33,653 nucleotides of DNA from an uncultured Alsobacter sp. (lineage in GTDB: Bacteria; Pseudomonadota; Alphaproteobacteria; Rhizobiales; Beijerinckiaceae). Shown here one piece after another: positions 7,860 to 18,576 of this stretch. The position numbers were made by a program, and so were the translations under genes. Within the stretch, counting starts at the first letter, position 1. Each line of letters begins with the position of its first letter. The notes under the pieces were generated by a model that did not search any database, was not told the origin of the DNA, and saw nothing but the letters and a program-made list of their open reading frames with translations. The stretch spans positions 1 through 33,653 of the forward strand of contig NZ_CAMFHB010000058.1 in NCBI RefSeq assembly GCF_945952055.1, in the 5' to 3' direction.

Positions 7860-10115
7860 TCAGGCCGTCGCTTCCACGACGGCGCCGCCCGCCGGCTGGC
7901 CTGCCGGCGCGGGCGCCAGCGGAAGCCAGAGGCGAACCAGCGCGCCGCGGGGCGCGTCGGGATTGTCGAGCAGTTCGATTCCCCCACCGTGTTCCTCCAT
8001 GATCTTGCCGACGATGGCGAGACCAAGACCTGTCCCTCCCTCGCGCGTGGTCATGTAGGGCTCGAGCAGCCGTTGCCGGTGCTCGGTGGGGAAACCCTTG
8101 CCGTTGTCGGCCACGTCCACGACCGCCATGGCGCCTTCGCGCCGGACGGACACGGACACGCGCCCCGGGCCCCGCTCGGATTCGGGCACGGCGCCAACCG
8201 CTTCGGTGGCGTTCTTCACGATGTTCGTCACCGCCTGCGACAAGAGCCGGCGGTCGAAGCGCGCCACCAGCTTGTCGTCCGGCAGCGTGTCGACGAAGGT
8301 GATCTCGGGGTTGCCGACCCGCATCAGGAACAGCACCTGGCGCACGACGCCGGCCAGATCCTCGTCGTCGGGCTGGGGCTTGGGCATCCGGGCGAAGGAC
8401 GAGAACTCGTCCACCATGCGCTTGATGTCGTCCACCTGCCGCACGATCGTGTCCGTGCACTGGTCGAAGACGTCGCGGTCGACCGTGATGACCTTGCCGT
8501 ACTTGCGGCGGATGCGCTCCGCCGACAGCTGGATCGGCGTCAGCGGGTTCTTGATTTCGTGGGCGATGCGCCGCGCCACGTCGGCCCAGGCGGCGGTGCG
8601 CTGCGCCGAGACCAGGTCCGTGATGTCGTCCAGCGTGATGATCGCGCCGTACTCGCCGTCGGAGCCCTGCTCCGTGGTGACCCGCACCGTCAGCGTGCGG
8701 TCCTGGCCGCCGCGGCTGATCGACACGTGCCCCTGGCTCGCCCGCGGCCGGTCGCCCGTGGCCTCGCCGATGATGTCGGCCAGCTCCGGAATGGCCTCCT
8801 GCAGCGGACGTCCGAGCCAGCGGTCACGCGAGCCGTGCAGCAGCCGCTCGGCGGAGGGGTTGAGAACGGTGATGCGCCCCTTCGTGTCGATGGAGATGAC
8901 GCCCGCCGACACGCCCGAGAGCACCGCCTCGGTGAAGCGGCGGCGGCGGTCGATGAGATCGCGGGCCGCGGTCAGCCGGTCGTGCTGCTGGCGCAGCTCG
9001 GAGGTCATCTTGTTGAAGGTGTCGGCGAGGTGGCCGAGGTCCCCCTCCTGCCGCTCCGACGGAACCTGGACGTAGAAGTTGCCCGAGGCCACCTGGTCGG
9101 TGGCGTAGATCAACCTCCGGATCGGCGTGACGAGGCGGTTGGCGAAGGCCAGCCCCAGCCAGATGGCCGACAGCAGCAGGATCAGCGTGATCAGCGCGTA
9201 CATGCTGGCGAAGGCGACCTGCACGTAGAACTTGCGCTGTGACAGCGTCTCGTAGACCTGCACGGCCTGTTCGGTCTGCTGCGGGAATTCGAGCGTGCTC
9301 GGGTCGATCTGGCGCGCGACGAACAGGAACGTGTCGTCGAAGCCCGCCACCTTGATGATGGCGCGGAACGTCGTCCCCTGCTCCGGCTGGATGCACAGCG
9401 CCTCCGCGTCGGCGGCGGCGCGCACGTCCTCGACCGAGGGCATCTGGAGGCCGGAAATCGGCTTGATCTCGATCCGTTCGAGAATCGTCATGTCGCTCTT
9501 GATCAGGAACGCGACCGGAAAGCCGAGGAACATCGCGCGCGAGCGCATGAAGTCCTGGAAGAAGTCCCGGTTGTTCTGAAGCAGGGCGGCGCGGGCGCGT
9601 CCCACGTCCGCCGCCATCAGGCTGATCTCGCGGCCGATCGCGCGGCACTGCAGCTCGCTGTACGACTTGGCCACGTTGTTGGACATCGTCAGCAGGTTGC
9701 GGATGTACCCGTTGAACTGAATGTCCGTCTGCCGGCCGATCTCGAGCATCATCCAGCCCACGCCGGCGACCAGGATGGCCGGCAGCACGGCAAGGAAGGC
9801 GAAGCGGCCCACGACGCGAACGTGCAGGCCCGCCGCGGCGATGCCGGCGCGCCGGGCGCGCAGCAGCACCCACCCCTCGCGCGCCACGAGCCAGACCATC
9901 AGCACGATCAGGATCGCGTTGATCAGGAAGAGCACCGTGACGTTCTGCGTCGTCGGCGCGATGGGCAGCATGTCGGCAAGGCCGAGGAACGTCGCCAACG
10001 CCGAGACCAGCGCCAGGGCGACGGTGATGCCCCCGACATAGCCCCAGGCACGCGAAGCCCCGCGCGGCTGAGCATCCACGAGATCGGGCAGGACAACGGT
10101 GGCGCCCTGAGACAT
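7860..10115 (-). CDS. ntrY: NtrY transmembrane sensor histidine kinase
   Basis: NtrY is the membrane sensor that phosphorylates NtrX. The 751-aa protein starts with membrane segments at about 24-45, 57-80 and 100-123, followed by a long extracytoplasmic region and another membrane segment near 300. A HAMP domain (NRLVTPIRRLIYATDQV), a PAS domain and the kinase core come next. The H-box is [25 protein letters not shown] with the phospho-acceptor histidine near residue 519; N-box NIVKNATEAVG, G1 DNGKGFP and G2 GGTGLGLAIV are intact. The start ATG at 10115 has GGAGGG 13 bases upstream. A 151-base gap separates it from ntrC and contains inverted repeats, so ntrYX probably has its own promoter. 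Confidence 0.96.
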   Translation of the reverse strand: MSQGATVVLPDLVDAQPRGASRAWGYVGGITVALALVSALATFLGLADMLPIAPTTQNVTVLFLINAILIVLMVWLVAREGWVLLRARRAGIAAAGLHVRVVGRFAFLAVLPAILVAGVGWMMLEIGRQTDIQFNGYIRNLLTMSNNVAKSYSELQCRAIGREISLMAADVGRARAALLQNNRDFFQDFMRSRAMFLGFPVAFLIKSDMTILERIEIKPISGLQMPSVEDVRAAADAEALCIQPEQGTTFRAIIKVAGFDDTFLFVARQIDPSTLEFPQQTEQAVQVYETLSQRKFYVQVAFASMYALITLILLLSAIWLGLAFANRLVTPIRRLIYATDQVASGNFYVQVPSERQEGDLGHLADTFNKMTSELRQQHDRLTAARDLIDRRRRFTEAVLSGVSAGVISIDTKGRITVLNPSAERLLHGSRDRWLGRPLQEAIPELADIIGEATGDRPRASQGHVSISRGGQDRTLTVRVTTEQGSDGEYGAIITLDDITDLVSAQRTAAWADVARRIAHEIKNPLTPIQLSAERIRRKYGKVITVDRDVFDQCTDTIVRQVDDIKRMVDEFSSFARMPKPQPDDEDLAGVVRQVLFLMRVGNPEITFVDTLPDDKLVARFDRRLLSQAVTNIVKNATEAVGAVPESERGPGRVSVSVRREGAMAVVDVADNGKGFPTEHRQRLLEPYMTTREGGTGLGLAIVGKIMEEHGGGIELLDNPDAPRGALVRLWLPLAPAPAGQPAGGAVVEATA

Positions 10116-10161
10116 CGGCAGGGTCAGTCCCTCCGGGAGCGGGGCGACACGGTGCGCCCGC

Positions 10162-10213
10162 GCAACACTGTTGCATTGGAAGACCCGGTTCGCCGGATCA
10201 AACGATGCAACAA
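10162..10213. promoter_or_regulatory. Palindromic regulatory site in the ntrC-ntrY gap
   Basis: GCAACA-C-TGTTGC (10162-10174) is a perfect 6-bp inverted repeat and fits CAA-N5-TTG. TGTTGCAT (10169-10176) recurs inverted as ATGCAACA (10205-10212), 36 bases centre to centre, with a small CCGG-rich hairpin between. The block lies about 55-90 bases upstream of the ntrY start. It could be an operator for NtrX or NtrC, or a structured leader; the choice is inference. Confidence 0.4.
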
Positions 10214-10233
10214 TGCCACACCTGCCCGCCCGG

Positions 10234-10253
10234 GCAAACCCCGGCGGGTTCGC
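10234..10253 (-). terminator. Hairpin just after ntrC
   Basis: GCAAACCC (10234-10241) pairs with GGGTTCGC (10246-10253), including one G-U pair, across the four-base loop CGGC. It starts 13 bases past the ntrC stop on the minus strand. No T-rich tail follows in that direction, so it may attenuate rather than end transcription from ntrBC into ntrYX. Confidence 0.4.
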
Positions 10254-10266
10254 TTTCCGGTATCAA

Positions 10267-11718
<1,452 letters not shown>

Positions 11719-11725
11719 ACGTCAG

Positions 11726-12889
11726 TCACCTTTCAATGTCGGGGGCGCGTCCGTCGCGAGCCGAGTGCATCGGCATGAGCACCCGGAAAGTCGTCCTGCG
11801 TGGCAGGGACTCGCATTCGACGACGCCACCGTGGTCGCCTACTATTTTTGCAACCAGTGCAAGACCGAGGCCACTGCCGGACGCCTTCGTGGTGACGAAG
11901 GGATCGAAGAGGTTCCGGATCAGGTCCGACGGCACGCCGGGGCCGTTGTCGCGAACGCAGAATTCCAGCGGCAGGCTCACCCGCTCGGTGCTTCCAGGGA
12001 CGGAAAGTCGCACGCCGGGCCGAAAAGCGGTCGTCAGCTCGATTTCGCCGTCGAGGGCGTCCGGCCCGATGGCCTCTGCCGCATTCTTCACCAGGTTGAG
12101 GAACACCTGGATCAACTGGTCGCGATTTGCATAAACCGGAGGCAAGGAGGGGTCGTAGGCCTCCGCCAGCCTGATGTGCCGCGCGAAGCCGGTGCCGGCC
12201 AGGCGCCGGACGTGTTCCAGCACCGCGTGGATGTTGACCGGCTCGCGCTCCACCGGCCGGCCGTCTGCGAAATGCTCGAACCGGTCCACGAGCTTCACGA
12301 TCCGATCGGTTTCGTCGCAGATCAGCCGCGTCAGGGTGCGGTCCTGGTCGCTGACGCTCGACTCCAGCAATTGCGCAGCGCCGCGAATGCCGGACAGCGG
12401 GTTCTTGATCTCGTGCGCGAGCATCGATCCCATTGCACCCACCGAGCGGGCCGCGCCGCGATGGGTCAGTTGCCTGTCTATTTTTTCGGCAATTGTCCGT
12501 TCTTGCAGCAGAAGCACGATGTGGGGATCGGCCTCCCCGGCCGGCGCCACGAAGATGTCCACGATCCGCTCGCTGCCGATCCGCGGCGTCCCGATGTCCA
12601 CGCGGTACTCGTTCATGCTTCCGCCGCGCCGGCGGGCCTCGTCGACCAGCGAGATGACCGGAGACCCGAACGGCAGGAGATCGGCCAGCCCGTTGCGGCG
12701 CATGGTCGAGCGGCTCATCTGGAAGAAGGCTTCCGCGGCGACGTTGGCGTCGACGATCATGTTGCGCCCATCCACCTGCAGGACCGGCAAGGGCAGCAGG
12801 TTGAGGATCGCGTCTCCGCGCCGGGTCGTGGAGGCCAGGTCGCCGTAGACTTCGTCGAGCACGTCCAGGGGATCGGTCGTCAGGGGCAT
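11726..12889 (-). CDS. ntrB: NtrB sensor histidine kinase/phosphatase
   Basis: NtrB is the soluble kinase/phosphatase that, through the PII protein, sets the phosphorylation of NtrC. The 387-aa protein has an N-terminal PAS domain (about 22-130), an H-box [22 protein letters not shown] with H159, N-box [12 protein letters not shown]1 DNGPGVP and G2 [12 protein letters not shown]. There is no membrane segment, as expected. I choose the ATG at 12889 ([13 protein letters not shown]), one base after the dusB stop; the frame is open further upstream but that part lies inside dusB. The tight spacing dusB-ntrB-ntrC matches the classic nifR3-ntrBC operon. Confidence 0.97.
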   Translation of the reverse strand: MPLTTDPLDVLDEVYGDLASTTRRGDAILNLLPLPVLQVDGRNMIVDANVAAEAFFQMSRSTMRRNGLADLLPFGSPVISLVDEARRRGGSMNEYRVDIGTPRIGSERIVDIFVAPAGEADPHIVLLLQERTIAEKIDRQLTHRGAARSVGAMGSMLAHEIKNPLSGIRGAAQLLESSVSDQDRTLTRLICDETDRIVKLVDRFEHFADGRPVEREPVNIHAVLEHVRRLAGTGFARHIRLAEAYDPSLPPVYANRDQLIQVFLNLVKNAAEAIGPDALDGEIELTTAFRPGVRLSVPGSTERVSLPLEFCVRDNGPGVPSDLIRNLFDPFVTTKASGSGLGLALVAKIVGDHGGVVECESLPRRTTFRVLMPMHSARDGRAPDIER

Positions 12890-12890
12890 G

Positions 12891-13907
12891 TCAGGCGGCC
12901 TCGTCGTAGGCGAACGCACCGTAGAGCCGGCCGATGAGCCGGTTGACGGCATGGGGATCCTCGCTCGTCACCAGCCGCTGTCGCTCCTCGGGCGGCAGGG
13001 CGAAGCCGGCCTGCGCCGAGTCCTCGGCATAGGCGGCGAGGTGCTTGCGGGCGTGCCGGACACCGACGGCGGTGCCGTAGGCGGTCAGCAGGTAGTCGTA
13101 GTGCTCGAGCACGGCGTCGCGCCGGTCGTCGAGCGACGGGGCGGGACAGTCGCGGCCCAGTTCGAGACCCGCCGCGACCTGACCGACCAGCCATGGCCGG
13201 CCCAGCGCCTTGCGGCCGATCATGAGCGCGTCGGCGCCACTGGCCTCCAGGATCGAACGGGCATCGTCCAGGGTCCCGACGTCGCCATTGGCGACCACCG
13301 GGATCGACACGGCGTCGCGCACGGCCCGGATCGCGCCCCAATCGGCCCGTCCCTTGTAGAACTGGCAGCGCGTGCGCCCGTGAACCGTGACCAGCGCCAC
13401 GCCGGCCTGTTCGGCGCGCCGCGCCAGGTCCGGCGCGTTGAGAGAGGTTTCGTCCCAGCCGAGCCGCATCTTGACCGTCACGGGGCGGCTGGTGGCGGCC
13501 ACGGTCGCCTCGATCAGGCGCACGGCATGGTCGAGATCGCGCATGAGGGCCGACCCAGCATAGCCGCCCGTGACCTTCTTGGCCGGGCATCCCATGTTGA
13601 TGTCGATGACGTCCGCCCCCGCCGCCTCGGCGACACGTGCCGCCTCGCCCATCCAGTGCGGGTCGCAGCCCGCGAGCTGCACCACGTGGGGGGAAATGCC
13701 CTCCCCCGCGGCCCGCAGGTCCGATTCGGCGCTGCCGCGCACGAACTCGTCCGAGGCGACCATTTCCGAGACGACCAGGGAGGCGCCGAACCGCCTGGCT
13801 ATCCGCCGCATTCCGGCATCGGTGACGCCCGACATCGGGGCGAGCACCACACGGCCGGCCACCGCGACCGGCCCCAGCGAAAATGCGGCCTTGGGGGAAC
13901 TCTGCAT
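12891..13907 (-). CDS. dusB: tRNA-dihydrouridine synthase DusB (NifR3)
   Basis: DusB reduces specific uridines in the tRNA D-loop with FMN and NADPH. The 338-aa product is a TIM barrel with the N-terminal [11 protein letters not shown] flavin site, [11 protein letters not shown] carrying the catalytic Cys107, [25 protein letters not shown] and VVANGDV. A helical C-terminal tRNA-binding domain follows. It is the first gene of the dusB-ntrB-ntrC operon and diverges from ispDF. The ATG at 13907 has no clear Shine-Dalgarno sequence; an AT-rich stretch (13936-13955) upstream is a likely promoter zone, and TGCAACAA at 13960-13967 repeats a word also found upstream of ntrY. Confidence 0.97.
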   Translation of the reverse strand: MQSSPKAAFSLGPVAVAGRVVLAPMSGVTDAGMRRIARRFGASLVVSEMVASDEFVRGSAESDLRAAGEGISPHVVQLAGCDPHWMGEAARVAEAAGADVIDINMGCPAKKVTGGYAGSALMRDLDHAVRLIEATVAATSRPVTVKMRLGWDETSLNAPDLARRAEQAGVALVTVHGRTRCQFYKGRADWGAIRAVRDAVSIPVVANGDVGTLDDARSILEASGADALMIGRKALGRPWLVGQVAAGLELGRDCPAPSLDDRRDAVLEHYDYLLTAYGTAVGVRHARKHLAAYAEDSAQAGFALPPEERQRLVTSEDPHAVNRLIGRLYGAFAYDEAA

Positions 13908-14046
13908 AATTTTTCAGCAACTTGTCCGACTGCCTGCATTCTAATCATATTTTTTGCGCTGCAACAACAGGGTGCGTGAGCTCTGCCGTGGACCCGGCGC
14001 GCCGCTCCGGTTTGACCGGCACCGGCGAATTGGGGCAAACCGGCGC

Positions 14047-15261
14047 ATGGCCCAGTCCTCCTCCTCACCGTCCGTCCGTATCGCTGCCGTCATCGTCGCG
14101 GCCGGGCGAGGTCTGCGGGCCGGCGGACCGCTGCCCAAGCAGTATGCGACGGTGGCCGGCCGCACGGTGCTCGCGCGAAGTGTCGACGCGATGGCCGGCC
14201 ATGCCGAGCATATCCAGCTCGTCATCGGCCCCGGCGACGACGAGGTCTGCGCCACGGCGCTCGCCGCGCTGTCCCCTGAAAGCCGCGCCCGACTCGCGGC
14301 GGCGGTCACGGGCGGCGACACCCGCCAGGCGTCGGTGCTTGCCGGGCTCGAGGCCCTGGCTCCGTTCGCGCCGGACATCGTGCTCGTGCACGACGCGGCG
14401 CGCCCCTTCGCCACGCCGGCGCTGATCGACCGGGTGGTGCGCGCCACCGTCGATGCGGGCGCGGCCATTCCTGGCATCGCGGTGGTCGACACCGTGAAGC
14501 AGGTCGATGCCGCTGCGCGCATCGCCGGGACGCCGGACCGCACGATGCTGCGCGCCGTCCAGACCCCGCAGGGCTTCGCCTTCGCCACCCTGCTGGCCGC
14601 GCACCGCAAGGCCCGCGACGCCGGGGTCACCACGCTGACCGACGACGCGGCCGTGATGGAGTGGGCCGGCCACTCCATCGTGGTCGTCGAAGGCGATGCG
14701 GACAACGTGAAGCTGACGACCCCGCGCGACTTTCTGCGGGCCGAGATCGAGCATGGAGTGGCGATGGAAACGCGTGTCGGGTCTGGCTTCGACGTGCATG
14801 CCTTCACCCAGGGAAGCTTCGTGACGCTGGGCGGCATCCGCATCCCGCACGACAAGGCGCTGCTGGGGCATTCGGACGCCGACGTCGTGCTCCATGCGGT
14901 CACGGACGCGGTGCTGGGCGCCATCGCCGATGGCGACATCGGCCAGCATTTCCCGCCCTCCGACCCGCAGTGGAAAGGGGCGGCGTCGGACCGCTTCCTG
15001 GCCTTCGCGGTGGAGCGGCTGCGCGCGTGCCGGGGCCGGCTGGTTCTCCTGGACGTGACCGTCGTCTGCGAAGCGCCCCGGATCGGTCCGCACCGCGACG
15101 CCATGCGCGAGCGCATCGCCGGGATCTGCGGAATCGGTGCCGACCGCGTCGCGATCAAGGCCACCACGTCCGAGCAATTGGGCTTCACCGGCCGGCGCGA
15201 GGGCATCGTCGCCCAGGCGCTGGCCACCGTCGAACTGCCGCGGGAGGCCGAAAATGGATGA
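14047..15261 (+). CDS. ispDF: Bifunctional IspD/IspF enzyme of the MEP isoprenoid pathway
   Basis: IspD couples MEP to CTP, and IspF cyclises CDP-ME 2-phosphate to MEcPP; together they feed isoprenoid, quinone and hopanoid synthesis. The 404-aa fusion has the IspD domain at about 1-232, with [14 protein letters not shown]31 (PKQY), HDAARPF and KLTTPRDF. The IspF domain runs from M240 to the end, with metal ligands D249, H251 and H283, plus GHSDADV and [13 protein letters not shown]. The fusion is usual in alphaproteobacteria. I start at the ATG at 14047, since the longer frame upstream is Arg/Gly-rich and not family-like. It diverges from dusB and overlaps cinA by 8 bases. Confidence 0.96.
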   Translation: MAQSSSSPSVRIAAVIVAAGRGLRAGGPLPKQYATVAGRTVLARSVDAMAGHAEHIQLVIGPGDDEVCATALAALSPESRARLAAAVTGGDTRQASVLAGLEALAPFAPDIVLVHDAARPFATPALIDRVVRATVDAGAAIPGIAVVDTVKQVDAAARIAGTPDRTMLRAVQTPQGFAFATLLAAHRKARDAGVTTLTDDAAVMEWAGHSIVVVEGDADNVKLTTPRDFLRAEIEHGVAMETRVGSGFDVHAFTQGSFVTLGGIRIPHDKALLGHSDADVVLHAVTDAVLGAIADGDIGQHFPPSDPQWKGAASDRFLAFAVERLRACRGRLVLLDVTVVCEAPRIGPHRDAMRERIAGICGIGADRVAIKATTSEQLGFTGRREGIVAQALATVELPREAENG

Positions 15262-15745
15262 GGCCAGCTTCGAGCGCCGCACGGCCGACCTGCTCGCCCT
15301 GCTGCGCGCCCGCGGCCTCATGGTGGCGACGGCCGAGAGCTGCACCGGCGGCATGGTGGCCGCGGCCCTGACCGCGATCCCGGGTTCGTCGGACGTGGTC
15401 GACCGGGGCTTCGTGACCTATTCGAACGAAGCGAAGACGGAGATGCTGGGCGTTCCCGCGGCCCTCATCGCCACCCACGGCGCCGTCAGCGAGCCCGTGG
15501 CCCGCGCCATGGCCGAGGGCGCCCTCGCCCGCTCGCGCGCCGGCGTGACCGTGGCGCTCACCGGCATCGCCGGCCCCGGCGGCGGCAGCGACGCGAAGCC
15601 GGTGGGCCTCGTCCACCTCGCCGCGGCCCGGACGGGGCACCCGACGCTGCACCTCGAGCGCCGCTATGGCGATCTGGGCCGGCAGGGCATCCGCGAGGCC
15701 GCCCTGCGCGATGCCCTCGATCTCGTCGAGAAGGCCGCCGGCTGA
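15254..15745 (+). CDS. cinA: CinA C-terminal-type protein, nicotinamide-nucleotide amidohydrolase
   Basis: The family deamidates NMN to NaMN in NAD recycling (PncC) and is also called the competence-damage protein C-terminal domain. The 163-aa stand-alone domain has [36 protein letters not shown] (from about residue 26), [16 protein letters not shown] and [22 protein letters not shown]. The N-terminal MoCF-like domain of long CinA proteins is missing, as is common. The ATG at 15254 overlaps the ispDF stop and has GGGAGG upstream, so translation is coupled to ispDF. Biochemical function is inferred from family. Confidence 0.94.
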   Translation: MDEASFERRTADLLALLRARGLMVATAESCTGGMVAAALTAIPGSSDVVDRGFVTYSNEAKTEMLGVPAALIATHGAVSEPVARAMAEGALARSRAGVTVALTGIAGPGGGSDAKPVGLVHLAAARTGHPTLHLERRYGDLGRQGIREAALRDALDLVEKAAG

Positions 15746-15752
15746 GGCCGGC
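15737..15752. terminator. Hairpin spanning two convergent stop codons
   Basis: GCCGGC (15737-15742), loop TGAG containing the cinA stop, and GCCGGC (15747-15752) form a 6-bp hairpin. The stop of the convergent 746-aa gene follows directly at 15753. Only 7 bases separate the two stops, so this is the only space for a shared terminator. Confidence 0.4.
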
Positions 15753-17993
15753 CTAGCGTTTCATCCGGTCGAGCATCACCTCGAGCAAGTTGACCGTGTT
15801 GTCGGTCCAGGGCGTGCGCGAGAGGTCAGGATCCAGCGGCTCCCAGTCCCTGGCCTTGGCGGCGGCCTTGAAGGCCTCGCCGCGGCCGATCAGCACGACC
15901 TCCGAGGGCGCGCGCATGCGCTGCGCGAAGGGCTCGGTCGCCTTGTCGCGCCGGACCATGGCGTCGGCGCCCATCTCCCGCGCCAGCTGCGCGAGCGGCT
16001 TGGAGAGATCGAAATGCCGGTTGGAGATGTGGAAGGCAAGCAGCCCGCCCTCGGCCATCCTGGCGGCATATATCGCCAGCGCCTCGCGCGTCAGCAGGTG
16101 CGTCGGAATCGCGTCCGACGAGAAGGCATCGATGATGGCCACGTCGTAGCGCCCGGGCGTATCCGCCCAGGTGAGCCGCGCATCGCCCTGGACGATGCGG
16201 GCATCGCGGCCGCACACGTCGAGGAAGCGGAAGCGGGACGGATCGCGCGCGATGCGGATGACCTCCGGATCGATCTCGAAATAGGTCAGGCTCTCGCCCG
16301 GCCGGCGCTGGCAGGCGAGGCTGCCGGCCCCCAGGCCGACGACCGCGACCTCCCGCAACGGGCCTCCGCGCAGCGCCCTGCCGACCTCGAGGCTGTCGGC
16401 GATCGCCCCGCCCGAGGCGTAGTAGGTGGTCGGCTCCGGCGGCCCGCCGACCGGCCGGCCGTCCTCCTCCTTGAGCCTGATGGCGCCGTGGATGGTGGTC
16501 CCGTGGTAGAGGACGCGGAACTTGCCGTCGTTGATGTCGACGATCCTGTGCACGCCGAAGAAGCTGCGCCGGCTCTCGCCCTTGTCCCTGCCGAGCCTGT
16601 CGGACTGGGTGGCGACGAGCGCCAGCGCCACGCCGAGCAGCAGGCTGCGCCGCGGAGACCGGCTGCACCCCAGCATGCCGAGCAGGATCCCGATCAGCAG
16701 CACGAACTCCGGGGCGACGGCATCGCCGATCACGAGCCCCGTCACGATCACGCTGCCCGTCACCGCCACGATGATGACGGCGATGGGCTTGATCTCCTCC
16801 CAGGCGGCCCGCCAGGGACCGCTGAGCGCGCCCGGCCGGCAGGCCATCGCGGCGACCAGGAGCAGCGGATATTCGAGAATAGTGTCGAAGAGCCGCGGCG
16901 CGGCCAGGCCGGCGAACAGCCCGCCGACGACGCCACCCAGCGACATGAACAGGTAGAACTCCGTCAGCCGCCGCACGGGAGGGCGGCGGCGGTAGAGCTC
17001 ACCGTGGCAGAGGAGGGCGTTGACGAGGAACAGCCCCAGCGCGAGCGGCAGCGTGGCCCACAGGGCCGAGCCGCCGAACTTCATCCAGACCAGCGCGGCC
17101 GCCGTGCCCCAGGCCTGCAGCCAGCCCAGCAGGCGCTCGGACACCAGCGCGTCGTCGCGGAAGACGAGGACGAAGGTGAGCAGGAAGAGGGCGAGCGGCA
17201 CCACCCACAGCAGCGGAACGGCGGCGACGTCGGTCTGGATATGGGCGGTGACGGCGACGAGCAGGCCGGACGGAATGGCGGCGAGCGCGACCCAGCGCAG
17301 CCTCTCGCCCCAGGTGCCGCCATCCGCCACGGCGCGGTTGCCCGCCTCGGCCGGCCCGCCGGGGGCGCCGCGCAGCGCCATGACGCCGCAGGACAGGATC
17401 ATGGCCGCGAGCCCCATGAACCCCGCGCTCCACCACCGGCTCTGGGCATCCAGCGGAAGCCACGGCTCGACGAGGAACGGATAGGAGATGAGCGCCGCGA
17501 ACGAGCCCAGGTTGGACGCCGCGTAGAGCAGGTAAGGATTGCCGCCGCGCCCGCTCGCGGCGAACCAGGCCTGCAGCAGGGGCCCGTTCGCCGACAGGGC
17601 GAAGAAGGGCAGACCCACGGAGACCACGAAAAGTCCCACCAGCCAGAGGGCCTCTCCGTCCGCCGGCGGTCGGCCCCAGCCCGCGGCCACCGCCACCGGC
17701 AGGGCCAGCATGGCGCAGGCGAGCAGCGCCGCGTGGAACAGGACAGCCAGCCGGAGCGGCAGGTAGCGGCTCAGCAGGTGGGCATAGGCATAGCCGGCCA
17801 GAAGCAGGGCCTGGAACACCACCATGGCGACGGACCACACGGCCGGCGTTCCGCCCAGCACCGGGAGAACCATCTTCGCGAACATGGGCTGCACGGCGAA
17901 GAGCAGCAGGGCCGAGCCGAACAGCGTCGCGGCGAAGGCGAGCCGCGCCGACGAAGCGGCGCCTGGCTGCGATGTGGTCTCGACGGCGCTCAT
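15753..17993 (-). CDS. Multipass membrane protein with C-terminal spermidine-synthase-like domain
   Basis: The 746-aa protein has an N-terminal hydrophobic half with some 12-14 membrane segments, including LLLFAVQPMFAKMVLPVLGGTPAVW near the start and SLGGVVGGLFAGLAAP. A C-terminal Rossmann methyltransferase/spermidine-synthase fold follows, with VVGLGAGSLACQ (about 548-560), a YFEIDPEVIRIA acidic loop and DVAIIDAFSSDAIPTHLLTREAL. Such fused proteins are common in proteobacteria, are annotated as spermidine-synthase-like, and have no settled function; true polyamine synthesis is unproven. It converges on cinA. A TetR-type operator-like palindrome (18033-18052) overlaps the likely promoter, so it is probably repressed by a regulator encoded elsewhere. 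GGGGG precedes the ATG at 17993. Confidence 0.87.
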   Translation of the reverse strand: MSAVETTSQPGAASSARLAFAATLFGSALLLFAVQPMFAKMVLPVLGGTPAVWSVAMVVFQALLLAGYAYAHLLSRYLPLRLAVLFHAALLACAMLALPVAVAAGWGRPPADGEALWLVGLFVVSVGLPFFALSANGPLLQAWFAASGRGGNPYLLYAASNLGSFAALISYPFLVEPWLPLDAQSRWWSAGFMGLAAMILSCGVMALRGAPGGPAEAGNRAVADGGTWGERLRWVALAAIPSGLLVAVTAHIQTDVAAVPLLWVVPLALFLLTFVLVFRDDALVSERLLGWLQAWGTAAALVWMKFGGSALWATLPLALGLFLVNALLCHGELYRRRPPVRRLTEFYLFMSLGGVVGGLFAGLAAPRLFDTILEYPLLLVAAMACRPGALSGPWRAAWEEIKPIAVIIVAVTGSVIVTGLVIGDAVAPEFVLLIGILLGMLGCSRSPRRSLLLGVALALVATQSDRLGRDKGESRRSFFGVHRIVDINDGKFRVLYHGTTIHGAIRLKEEDGRPVGGPPEPTTYYASGGAIADSLEVGRALRGGPLREVAVVGLGAGSLACQRRPGESLTYFEIDPEVIRIARDPSRFRFLDVCGRDARIVQGDARLTWADTPGRYDVAIIDAFSSDAIPTHLLTREALAIYAARMAEGGLLAFHISNRHFDLSKPLAQLAREMGADAMVRRDKATEPFAQRMRAPSEVVLIGRGEAFKAAAKARDWEPLDPDLSRTPWTDNTVNLLEVMLDRMKR

Positions 17994-18032
17994 GATCCCC
18001 CCGGCCCGTGGAAGATCCGCAACTTAGACACG

Positions 18033-18052
18033 TTGATTGAACGGTCGATTAA
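18033..18052 (-). promoter_or_regulatory. TetR-type operator-like imperfect palindrome
   Basis: TTGATTGA, four bases, TCGATTAA form a 20-bp imperfect inverted repeat (6 of 8 positions symmetric) in a GC-rich setting. It lies 40 bases before the start codon of the 746-aa membrane protein, over a weak -35/-10 pair (minus strand TCGACC, 16 bases, TAAGTT at 18026-18021). From memory it resembles operators of BetI-like TetR repressors. Confidence 0.4.
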
Positions 18053-18086
18053 GCGTGGGGCCGGCCGGGAGAACGCCGACTGGCGC

Positions 18087-18566
18087 CTATTCGGCCGAGG
18101 CCACCGCCGGGCGCCGCCCGGTGCCGTAGACGAGGTCCGCCCGCTGCTCGAACGCCTCGGAGAACTTGCGGAAAGCCCGCTCGAACATGGCGCCCATCAG
18201 CAGGCCCAGCGTCCGGCTGCGGAACTCGTAGTTGATGTAGAACTCGACCTCGCAGCCCAGCGGATCGGGACGGAAGCTCCAGCGGTTCTCGAGGTGGCGG
18301 AACGGGCCGTCGACATACTCGACCAGGATCTTCATGCGCGGCCGGTCGAGCGTGACCCGGCTCGTGAAGGTCTCCTGGATCGCCTTGTAGCCGACCGTCA
18401 TGGCGGCCACGAGCACCTCGACGCCCTCGTCGCCGTTGCTGCGGCGGCGGATCGTCAGGCCTTCGCACAGCGGCAGGAACTCGGGATAGCGCTCGACGTC
18501 CGCCACCAGATCGAACATGTCGGTCGGGCTGTGGCGCACGCGGCGCGTGGAGCGGAAACTCGGCAT
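18087..18566 (-). CDS. Coq10-type ubiquinone-binding START-domain protein (RatA family)
   Basis: Coq10 proteins are START/polyketide-cyclase-fold lipid carriers needed for normal ubiquinone function; the bacterial homologue is also annotated as RatA. The 159-aa product has MPSFRSTRRVRHSPTDMFDLVADVERYPEFLPLCEGLTI at the N-terminus, VGYKAIQETFTSRVTLDRP, and the C-terminal helix RTLGLLMGAMFERAFRKFSEAFEQRA, all typical. I choose the ATG at 18566, 10 bases after the lipA stop; the frame remains open upstream into lipA. It is the second gene of a lipA-coq10 operon, a standard alphaproteobacterial pairing. Confidence 0.93.
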   Translation of the reverse strand: MPSFRSTRRVRHSPTDMFDLVADVERYPEFLPLCEGLTIRRRSNGDEGVEVLVAAMTVGYKAIQETFTSRVTLDRPRMKILVEYVDGPFRHLENRWSFRPDPLGCEVEFYINYEFRSRTLGLLMGAMFERAFRKFSEAFEQRADLVYGTGRRPAVASAE

Positions 18567-18576
18567 CGGCGTGCGA

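Noticed and set aside
6480-9242. A 920-codon open frame on the plus strand, antisense to ntrX and ntrY
   Set aside because: Its translation is rich in His, Arg, Asp and Gly with no domain. Long antisense frames arise from the GC-rich third positions of the real genes, and ntrX and ntrY are unmistakable.
10113-10260. A sigma-54 promoter upstream of ntrY
   Set aside because: I looked for the TGGCAC-N5-TTGC pattern on the minus strand and found no acceptable match.
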